Shown here: piece after piece, positions 55,901 to 64,000 of the stretch
Layout: every line of letters starts with the position of its first letter
Numbering within the stretch: the first letter of the stretch is position 1
Assembly (NCBI GenBank): GCA_020740775.1
Contig: JAHEWK010000013.1
Span: 2,108,001-2,172,000 of the forward strand
Direction: 5' to 3'
DNA length: 64,000 nt
Origin: Ilyonectria destructans
Taxonomy: Eukaryota; Ascomycota; Sordariomycetes; Hypocreales; Nectriaceae
The notes under the pieces: generated by a model
Seen by the model: the letters and a program-made list of their open reading frames with translations, nothing else
Databases searched by the model: none
What the model was told of the DNA's origin: nothing
Translations under genes and position numbers: made by a program

Positions 55901-57608
55901 CCGTCGCCGGACGCCCTAGCGCGGGGTCCAGCTGCCGATAGTGTGCCAGGGGTTATTCGACCCCCGAAGCCCGCCAACGCTCGCCCAGGCTCCAGCGCAC
56001 TGGCTGCTACGCGGCGGCAACGCGTCCAGTCTGTCATCCATCCCCCTGGAGGCTGTATTTGTTTTCTCATATATTAGTAATTTGATCAATGGCGGGCGCA
56101 CCCGTGCATTTTCCGGGTTCCTTCTTACGCGAGATGCGCCCGTGCTGCAAACCGGCAATCAGAAAATGTTTCACTCTCGTAAGCCTGGCCGTTCCCAGGT
56201 TCCGGTTCCATGTCTTGTGCAGCCTTGTTTAGGTCTCATCCCATGTCTCGCCCAACGTCTCGCCCAATGTCTCGTCCTATGTCTCGTCTAATGTCTCAGT
56301 CGAAAATACAAGACGTAGCAACAAAAAAATACACAGGTTAAAGCAACAGATTAAATGCAAACAGGTTGTTATGTTCATAATCGGTATCTATTCCCAGTAG
56401 TCTGCACATCTTTAGTGTGAGTGCACAAATCCGAGTGTCCTTTTTAACCTTTTACGGGGCCAAATTAATGCCTCGCCATATGCAGCATCCTCGTCTACCG
56501 GGTAGTTTTCCGGGCAGTTCTCTGAGCATCTTAACGAGAAAATCCAGGGAATCCCCCCTGCGCCCCGTGGGGGAGCTCTAATCCTCCGAACATCAGCCCA
56601 TCCAGGCAGGGCTTGGTACTTTGGGTTCTGTTGGCCTCGCTATCTACTATGGACGCCTGGCGTATTGCGCATCCTGGCTACCAGCTCAGGGTCGCGGCCT
56701 CGCCACAACTGGTAGGCTGGTCCTAGCCCATCTGTCCAAGGGCTAGCCAGAAACTTGGTCAGCCTCTCAGCCAGCCTCTCAGCCGCAGCGGCGTGGTGAT
56801 TTCTTCTCTAGGCTGCTTTCCATGCCTTCCTCACCATCCTTGGCATCCTTGCCATGCTTCCCGGTTCACTCACGTATCCCTGCACGGGAACTCAACTCGC
56901 CAAGCTCCGAGGCCACGAGCGACAAGGGTCCAGGGGAACTGTCGCCCCGGTACGTACTATTGCTTAGCTGGTGACGAATGGCGTGCAAGATATGCCCAGT
57001 TCGTCAATGGGCCTTGATGGGGCCTGGCTGGGTCGAGACCAAGCTGAATGCAGGGGCCAGGGACATGGTCGACAAGCGTACTGTAGTCGGGTCTATTGGC
57101 CCCGTCTATTGAGCTTCTCGGCAATAGCCTCTTTGGTGGCCTCCTGGTATCAATGGATCTACAAGCGTTGGCAAACTATCGATTTCGCTGTTCGGAGCAA
57201 TCCCATTTGGGTCTTCAAGCAGCCAAGACACGAACTGACCATGCGATTCTGGGCAATGGCATGTCACGATGGTTGAAGCCAATCTACCAAAAAACAATGG
57301 GATTCAAAACTACATAATATGATAATAGTCCCCTGTTCGGTTGCCCAGGAGCCGTCTTAAAAAATCGCCATTGCTGACCCATGCTGTCATTCAAATCGTC
57401 ATCTATTTCCAAGCCCCCTCAAACTCTACCGCTTATCGAAATTGTACTTTTGTCTGTTGTTACATGGGAACTGTGATGAGGGATGCGGATACGGGAAAGA
57501 AATGGGCTGAACACCACAGGATCACTCCCCCAGAACTTTGAAGGACCAGGAACAGCCCGGACCATGCAAACACAAAATCCTTCTTCCGTGTACCGATCTT
57601 CCAGTCGC
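52912..57608. other. Large non-coding region
   Basis: About 4.7 kb. The first few hundred bases are the surface-protein promoter, with a possible TATA-like CCATTTAAGG on the minus strand near 53076-53085. The rest shows only short overlapping frames and the tandem repeat listed next. No gene or transposon relic recognised. Confidence 0.5.
56233..56298 (+). repeat. 12-bp tandem repeat, about 5.5 copies
   Basis: Units are GTCTCATCCCAT, GTCTCGCCCAAC, GTCTCGCCCAAT, GTCTCGTCCTAT and GTCTCGTCTAAT, followed by a partial GTCTCA. It lies in non-coding DNA. Confidence 0.8.
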
Positions 57609-58998
57609 TCACTCGTTGGTCAAGACGTAGCGGAACCGGGGCTTCCCCGCCTCCATGTCCAGGATCGCCTGGTTGGCCTCGGTCATCGGCCGCATCTCAA
57701 CCCACGGCTCAATCTGCTTCTCGGCGGCAAGCTGGAAGAGCTCCTCGATCTCCTTTGGGCTGCCGATGAGCGACCCGACCAGTCGCCGGCGCTGAGGAAC
57801 CAACGCCCATGCGCTGAGGGGGATGGGTTCCTCGGGGATGCCCACCTGCACGAGTGTGCCGTTGAGGGCGAGCAGGTCAAAGTACTCCTGCAAGGGCATC
57901 TGCAAGCCAGAATTAGAGGGGAACGTTGGTCAGCCACGGCGGTCTCGGGAACCACAACACGAGGGGCAGTGGAGTGATAGGGAAGAGGGGGATCTGCAGG
58001 ACAAGAGCGAGGGGCGGAAAACCCGGCATCGTACAGCGTCAGCACCGCGCAGGTCGCTCTGCATCGTTGTACAACGCAGCCTCGATGCAGGGACAGGCCA
58101 ACATATCTGATTAATCACGTGGGGTTCAGCGAGTGCTGACAGTCAGACGTACCTTTGGTGACGATACGGTGCAGATGATAAGGTCGAGCGAGCTTGCGTG
58201 CTTCTTGGACCAGTTCTCATCGTCGTCGGTTGCAATATACTCGTCTGCGCCGAGCGCCAGCGCCTCGTCTCGCTTACACGCCCGTCGAGAGATACCCACC
58301 ACGCGATCGGCGCCCATGGCCTTGGCGATAAGCACGGCAAAGTGGCCCAGGCCGCCCACGCCGACAACGCCGATCCGCTTCCCGGGCCCGGCGCCGAAGA
58401 CCTTGAGCGGGGAGTACACAGTGACGCCGCCGCAGAGCATCGGCGCCGCGTGCTCGGGCTTCAGGCCATCGGGGATCTTGATGACAAAGTGCGATGGGCT
58501 GCGGTGGTAGACGGCGTATCCCCCGTAAGCCTTGCCGCCGGTGCGGTACGTCGTGTTATATGTGAGGTGCATATCCGAGCAGTAGTTCTCTTCGTCGTGC
58601 TCGCATGCGTCGCAGGGGCCGTCGCGGGATCGGCACGAGTCCGTCTGGGCGCCGACTCCCACCTGGTCTCCAACCTTGATATCCCCTTCTGCCTCGGATC
58701 CGACCCGGACGGCGATGCCGACAATCTCATGCCCGACCACGCACGGGAAGTCGGTTGGGCCCTGCCAAGTGTCAGCCGTCTATCGACTTCCGATGATGCT
58801 CCAAATCCAAGCCGTGCAACATACCCATCCGGCTCGCAGGGTGTGGATGTCGGAACCGCAGATGCCCGAGTGTGTAATTTTGATGTCAACGTCCGTCTCT
58901 TCCCATGGCTTTGGCTCGTATTCTTTCCAGACCATGTTTCCCTCTGCAGCTGAAGGGTCTTCGCCCATCCAGCCCTCAAAGGTGTAGTCAGTGCTCAT
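57609..58998 (-). CDS. Zinc-dependent, NADP-type alcohol dehydrogenase (cinnamyl-alcohol-dehydrogenase family)
   Basis: Three exons (58825-58998, 58153-58761, 57609-57899) give 357 residues, normal for the family. The catalytic zinc ligands are Cys47 ('HSGICGSD'), His69-Glu70 ('CVVGHEIVG') and Cys168 ('APMLCGGVT'). The structural zinc ligands are Cys101, 108, 111 and 119. The Rossmann motif is 'GVGGLGHFAV' at about 192-201. The sequence 'GISRRACKRDE' after beta-strand 2 favours NADPH. Relatives are yeast Adh6/Adh7, which reduce many aldehydes. Intron 1 is typical in length; intron 2 is 253 nt, much longer than all others in the window, and its first 46 bases could be spliced alone but would then lead to a stop. 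The protein is probably cytosolic. Confidence 0.95.
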
Positions 58999-61900
58999 CT
59001 TGGCGAGTATTAAAGGCAATAATGCCGCTCTCTATTTTAAATCAGGAAGTATTCGAAATGTTGCTCTCGAGATGGTGATGCCCAGCTAATAGAACCTTCT
59101 TCATCGGTGGGATTTAACTTACTTTATATCACAGCTGTGATCCCATCCTATTTCAGGCCCAGGTCAGAACAGGCCACCGGCTTCATGCCATACCACGACC
59201 AGTCGCCATATCACCGAGCTCACACCTTGCTACCAAAACGATGCCCAACCGGCCCCGTCCCGGCCTCCCCAGCATGATCCTAATGAACCGCTCCTTATCT
59301 CCACCTGTTCTCATCGCCGGTCTGTCCTTCATTCATCGTTCACCTTACAACACGCCATGTGGGACCACCGCCCGGCAGAACGCCCGACCACATCGCCCAG
59401 GACAGCCGACGCGACCCCACTATCGTGGAAAATGTCAAGGTGAGATAATGTCACCGTATCCAAGACGCTCGGTGAGTGCGTGGGGGTTTGATGGGATTGG
59501 TGGGTTGTCGACCCTTTGTCGACCCTTTGTCGACCGGTAAATGTCGGGATGGCGAAAGGAAGACGAAAATGAACCGGAACAGACACAGACCTGGTATTCT
59601 CCGGTGCTTCTGGAACATGGTTTGCGTTGGGGATGGTCCAAGAGCCGCATGGTGGAGGATGGAGCTGAAGGATTCGCCGTCTCTCCCAGCGCTGTTACAA
59701 GCAGCGCCCTGCCTTTTCCTATCTTGGCAGTATCAAGAAGAACCAACACGAAAGGGACTAATATAAAACGGAAAGGCTGATGGGATAGAGAATATGCGAT
59801 GAAGCATCCTCAAGATGTACACACTCGCCTTGCATACAGCTCACAGCTAAACACGGTTACTCTCGGAACTCGCCCCTTGATGCCTCGGTTGCATTGTCTT
59901 CGCGTAAATCGACTTTTCGAGAACCCGTAAACGAGAACAAACCCCAGTGGATGCAATCCATGAACTTGGGGCACGACCTGGGTCAAGGTCTGGATCTGGG
60001 CGGTGGTGAGGCCATGCCTCGACTCTACACCTTGCTGCAGACGAGTAGGGTGCCATTACCGCAGACCGTGATAACCAAGTCAGTCGACCGGCGCGGTGTG
60101 TCCCGTGATTTCTCAAATGTCAGTGGTGCCTCACCGACGTTTTCGGCCATGCCGCGAAGCAGGAGTCTGGTGATGGTGGATCTAGCCCTATCAGACCCAA
60201 ACAAGGGGACGTGGAACTTGTTGTAAACGTTTGCAGCAACGTCCGGCATAATGTTGAGCATGCGAGTGATCAGTTACAGATAACACGTTCAAACGAGGTG
60301 GAGTTTTCGTGTAGGAGCCCTCACTGCCCCCTTTTCGCGATTGGGCAGGTCTGGCTACCCCTTGCAGATAAAGGGGGAGTTGCGTGATGAAGTTCATGTT
60401 TAAGGTCCAGGGTAAACGGGATGTGGATCCTCGAGCCTAACACTCTCTGTTCATCTAGCATAACACAGCAAACTACAAATCGATGTTTTAATTGAGTTGT
60501 GGTTATTGTTCTTTGGTCATTGGTATTTGGTTTCCGGTTTTTTGGTTAGCTAATATCCAATGATCATGTCTTGTGAATCTAGCTTGAAATAATGTGATGT
60601 GTGTTAATCCTGGAGCCTAACAACCACAATTCGAGATGCGGTCCGTGAAGTAAAAGCAAGGGTTTTAACGACATAATAGCTTCCCTTCTTAGACTGGCTC
60701 ATTAACTGATCAATATAGCGGTGACTATTTATCTCATGATTCCCTAATTAAATCAAGAATACAACACGGAAGTTGACCGAGGGGATCGGTGCGTTGATAT
60801 TGGAGGTGAGATCCAGGGTAAGGAGGCGACGGAGGATGGACCCCCCAGCCACCTCCACTCTCTCTTGAACGCGCACCATCACCCGTTGTCCGCCCTCACG
60901 TCGCGTCAGATCTCAGGCCACAACATATTAAAACACCGCAACTCATGGTAGTATAAGACTGATCGACAGCAGTGGCGGTGCTCGAAGCAATGCTATTTAC
61001 TCCTCGTTCTCAGATGTGGAAGCCGTCGCTCCTGCATGTCGACGATGAGCGCCTGGACGCGTCTCACTACACTAGTGGTTTTGCGTTCTGCTTGAGTTGT
61101 CCTGTGTTTCCGCCGAGTTCACCGCATCCTTATTATCCACGATATTCTCCGAACGAATCTAGATTTCGGAGCTTGGTGGTTCGCATCACGACCATGGTGA
61201 AGTTCACGTCGGTTGTCGACCCTCGAACACGCAGCCTTTCCTCCGCCATCTGCATTTTATTCTGTCCGAGCTCTAGTAGAATGTCGACGGCAAGAAACCG
61301 TCCTGGGATTGATCGACGAATATCACCATGGAACCCCATGCCAGCGCTGTTGCCAACAATATGGTTTCGGAACATTTTAGTATAGTTATCACCACCAACG
61401 AAAGGGCCAAGCAGCTGGTCGTAAAGTAGAGTGGCTTGATTCCGATGTGTGTTCGAGGAAGAACCCAGGGCTTCTGCTACATAGCAGCGTCTGGTCGAGC
61501 TTCGTCTATCTTTTATATCCTTGTTATTGTTCATCGCCATCCCCAGAACACGCGAAAGAACGCGCGAACGAAGGTAGGCAACGCACATTCAATAACCATG
61601 AGCAGCGGTTCAGTACATATCCTTCGAGCTATACAACAGCCCAGGAGCGGACTACTAAAAAAGCGCATATGCTCGTATACCAACTCCCTGAGAAATAAAG
61701 ACCAGAGGATGTTCAATATAAAGGCGAACAAAACGAAACGCGTAACTCGTACCAAGTTTTGTCGAACTTGTTCACCTGCCCTCACATGGTCGGAACAATG
61801 CCGGATTTAAACTGCCTATACACGGGATGATATCTCGAAGAATAAAACCCGTGCTTCGGGTCCCCTATCACCTTGTTAGAGAATTCCTTCACTAGCGGAT

Positions 61901-62323
61901 CATCTAATGAAAGTAAGGGAACACGCCCGCTCCGCTGTGTACGGTCCGTACCTGGGGTTGGCTGGTGTCATCTAAAACATCTGTTAGGGCCTTGACAAAA
62001 TACCGGTCGCCCGTCTTTCGTATAAGAAGTGCTGGACAAATAGCATGGTGGTAAATTTCACTCTCTAGGTAATGACAGGGTGGTTGGAGTGGTTGGAGGC
62101 CAGTTCGACGCGCCTCCATTCCATATGACCACATTAGAGATAACTTTCGCCAGTAGCTCAATTCACACTGCCCGCTCTCCTGCGAGCCCCTCCAATGTTC
62201 CCTCCTCGAGAAAAGGGGTTGCCATAACCGAAGCTCTCACAAGAAGTTAATAACAGGCAAGGAATGCCACGCGGGCTGCCACCATGTACGAGCATATGGA
62301 CCCCGACAACTCATTCCTTCAGC
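58999..62323. other. Non-coding region between ADH and 5S rRNA gene
   Basis: The start is the ADH promoter; AT-rich TTTAAAATAG on the minus strand lies about 35 bases upstream of its start codon. At 61133-61588 a minus-strand frame of 151 codons has no recognised domain. Stretches at 60430-60780 are AT-rich. No further gene supported. Confidence 0.45.
59507..59536 (+). repeat. Short tandem repeat GTCGACCCTTT
   Basis: Two full 11-base units and a partial third (GTCGACC). Each carries the palindrome GTCGAC. Confidence 0.75.
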
Positions 62324-62442
62324 ACATACGACCACAGGCGCTAGAAAATACGGGATCCCGTCCGCTCTCCCTTAGTCAACCTGGCGACCGCTGGAGTAGT
62401 AGTCGGGTCGGTGACGACCGGCGAATGCCCGGTGTTGTATGT
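62324..62442 (+). rRNA. 5S ribosomal RNA gene
   Basis: 119 bases starting ACATACGACC and ending GTGTTGTATGT; the two ends pair as helix I. Internal hallmarks of fungal 5S RNA are present: GGGATCCCGTCCGCTCTCCC in loop B/helix III, and GTCGGGTCGGTGACGACC with GGCGAAT in the helix IV-V region, which also holds the C-box of the internal RNA polymerase III promoter. Helix II differs from common 5S sequences, but its two arms (GGCGCTAG and CTGGCG-CC) still pair with one wobble and one bulge, so the change looks compensated. A T-run follows directly. Dispersed single 5S genes are normal in Pezizomycotina. It may be a minor variant type. Confidence 0.93.
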
Positions 62443-62447
62443 TTTTT
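62442..62447 (+). terminator. Pol III T-run terminator of the 5S gene
   Basis: Six T residues at and directly after the 3' end of the 5S RNA, the usual RNA polymerase III stop signal. Confidence 0.8.
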
Positions 62448-62629
62448 GTCCTTCTTTTTGCTTCACGGGTGAATGGCGGCCATATGATGTCAGGTAAAAG
62501 GGGAAGAGGCGTGATAACAACATCTGGCTAACCAGGATCTTAACCTTTTTGGTATCTCTCGGTCTATTCGCTCCGTTACATGTAGTCTTGAGTCTGATAC
62601 ACCACCGTTTTGAAAACCACCACCACCCA

Positions 62630-64000
62630 TTAAGTGCCGTTCCTCCGTCTTCCTCCACGTGTACTCCTCTCCACATGCCCTCTAAGCACCTTTCTCGTCT
62701 CGACCAGACTCCTCTTCTGCTTACTCTTGGCCTTGCCGAGCGTCATGAGGAAGTTCTTGTTGCGCTGCTTCTCTCGGTTGCTTGTGCTCTTGCCCGAAGC
62801 CTGAAGCTTGGACTTGTTGATTGCCTGCGTGCTCTTGTGTTCGCCACGATCCGGTCGGCCGTCCTTGGCCAGCTCCACTCTCTCCTCCTTGGTGAGCTTG
62901 CGCAGGCGAGATGGGGCCTCGATCTGCTCTGCTGTCAGGCCGTCGTCGCGGTGTCGGTCCTCCAACTCCTTTTGGCGCCTGCGGTGTGTGCCCAGTTTCT
63001 TCTCGACCGAAGAAGACATCCGCAGCTCTTGAAGCTTGGCCAGATCCGCTGGAGTCAAAATGGTCGTGGTGGCCAGCTTTGAGATGCGCTCAAGCTCCGC
63101 TGCCGCCTCCTCCTCATCAGTCTTTTCATCTCCAGTCTTTTGCTTCTTTGATGAAGGGCCGTCTTCGTCGTCGGAATGGTCAACGTTGATCCAATCACCA
63201 GAATCGCTGCTGTCATCATCAGAGTCCATCTCCCATTCGTCCGATTTAAATCCATCGTCCTCTTCCTCATCACTGCCAGCATTCTCCGGGAGACCCTGGG
63301 CAAGTCGCTTCTTCTTCTTCTCATCCTCCTTCCACCTTGCCAGGAGCTCTAGACCCTCGATGCCTCCTTCATCCTCCTCACCGAACTTGCGTTGATGCTG
63401 GAGGCCACTCTTTAGGTTGATAGTGGCATTCTTTCCACGGTCTCGCTTCTTCAGCAGCTCCGCGCCAACCTCTCGGTACAAGGACAGCAGACCCTTGGCG
63501 GCCATCATGACACCCTTATCCTTACTCTTTCGGTATTGGACCAGATCTTGTAGCAGAGTGTCAGTCATGGTGAGGGGCTGTCGAGCGCAGATCTCGCGAA
63601 TCGAATTGAGACCAGCGGACGCAACCTCGGACGCAGAGCCTTCGGACACAAACTCGTTGGCGATTTTCTGGACCAAGGGCTCAAGGACATCCGGGGGAAC
63701 CAGGTTGTGGACAGCCTGGGCCAGAGAAGCCAGGAATGACGTGACGTTTTGTTGGCGGGGGGTGAGGAATTTGATGAACCACGAATAGAGCGAAACAATG
63801 GTCAGCTTGTGCAGACCGACGAGTCGGGTAACCAGCTGGAGCACCAGTAGCTTCGAGTCCAAAGACAGCTTTGCCTTGGTGTTTTGCAGATGCTTAGAAA
63901 ACAGCTGCTCCGCAAAGTCCTGAGGGTCGTGCAGGAGGTGCAGGGCAGAGAAGTTGAGCGGATGCGGCTTGGTCTTCTTGCGCTCCATTCGCTTGACCTT
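62630..64000 (-). CDS. SDA1: SDA1, 60S ribosome biogenesis factor, 5'-partial
   Basis: The frame is open to the window edge, so the N-terminal part is missing; 456 residues are visible. The start of the visible part (KVKRMERKKTKPHPLNFSAL) and the helical repeats 'LLHDPQDFAEQLFSKHL', 'LQLVTRLVGLHKLTI' and 'FLTPRQQNVTSFLASLAQAV' are typical of SDA1. They are followed by 'GLNSIREICARQPLTM', 'LVQYRKSKDKGVMMAAK' and 'LLSLYREVGAELL'. A long acidic and lysine-rich low-complexity region occupies the middle of the visible part, and the C-terminus is basic ('GKAKSKQKRSLVETRKVLRG'). SDA1 works in the nucleolus and nucleus on pre-60S particles and their export; in yeast it is essential and also linked to actin organisation. 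It is a conserved housekeeping gene, in contrast to the accessory genes to its left. Confidence 0.95.
   Translation of the reverse strand, partial: KVKRMERKKTKPHPLNFSALHLLHDPQDFAEQLFSKHLQNTKAKLSLDSKLLVLQLVTRLVGLHKLTIVSLYSWFIKFLTPRQQNVTSFLASLAQAVHNLVPPDVLEPLVQKIANEFVSEGSASEVASAGLNSIREICARQPLTMTDTLLQDLVQYRKSKDKGVMMAAKGLLSLYREVGAELLKKRDRGKNATINLKSGLQHQRKFGEEDEGGIEGLELLARWKEDEKKKKRLAQGLPENAGSDEEEDDGFKSDEWEMDSDDDSSDSGDWINVDHSDDEDGPSSKKQKTGDEKTDEEEAAAELERISKLATTTILTPADLAKLQELRMSSSVEKKLGTHRRRQKELEDRHRDDGLTAEQIEAPSRLRKLTKEERVELAKDGRPDRGEHKSTQAINKSKLQASGKSTSNREKQRNKNFLMTLGKAKSKQKRSLVETRKVLRGHVERSTRGGRRRNGT

Noticed and set aside
61133..61588. 151-codon minus-strand frame
   Set aside because: No recognisable domain and no supporting splice or promoter signal.

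Overview
This window is nuclear DNA of a filamentous ascomycete, most likely a Pezizomycotina species and probably a Sordariomycete. The genes are spread over both strands and carry short introns (about 45-77 nt, GT..AG, with CTAAC/CTGAC-type branch sites). Families typical of that group are present: Zn2Cys6 regulators, 2EXR proteins, NACHT-ankyrin NLRs, a QDE-1/SAD-1-type RNA-dependent RNA polymerase and a dispersed single 5S rRNA gene. No bacterial, organellar or transposon-encoded gene was recognised.

Layout, left to right. 1-10.5 kb: the end of a leucine-rich-repeat protein gene, a decayed GH12 endoglucanase gene, a decayed 2EXR gene and, after 2.4 kb of unassigned DNA, an intact five-exon Gpr1/Fun34/YaaH (acetate transporter) gene. 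10.5-14.6 kb: non-coding DNA with two notable inverted repeats. 14.6-21 kb: an F-box protein with a cysteine-rich centre and a membrane-spanning C-terminus, then a complete RNA-dependent RNA polymerase (three exons, 1238 aa). 21.5-23.2 kb: an alpha+beta-barrel/alpha-beta-hydrolase fusion. 23.5-29.8 kb: a divergent pair of a small protein with an NLR-type N-terminal domain and a seven-exon NACHT-ankyrin NLR of 1374 aa. 30.5-33.9 kb: an MFS exporter next to a Zn2Cys6 regulator. 34.3-35.7 kb: a second 2EXR gene. 35.7-43.2 kb: gene-poor, but holding two small related genes with a PPGFxPP motif. 43.3-47.5 kb: a short-chain dehydrogenase and an ankyrin protein. 50-52.9 kb: a GPI-anchored, Thr-rich, tandem-repeat surface protein. 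53-57.6 kb: non-coding. 57.6-59 kb: a zinc alcohol dehydrogenase. 62.3 kb: a 5S rRNA gene. 62.6 kb to the end: the 3' part of SDA1, a ribosome-biogenesis factor.

The gene set looks partly accessory (NLR, decayed cell-wall hydrolase, adhesin, transporter/regulator pair) and partly core (SDA1, 5S rRNA, RdRP, acetate transporter). I see no large biosynthetic cluster. The most interesting points are the NLR with its divergent partner, whose C-terminus carries three copies of a short NS(S/T)-type repeat; the GH12 relic in which both catalytic glutamates appear to be glycine; the unrecognised PPGFxPP small-protein family; and the F-box membrane protein. Several genes contain apparent single-base shifts. 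All intron-exon models were read by eye; every spliced model listed as intact sums to a whole number of codons.
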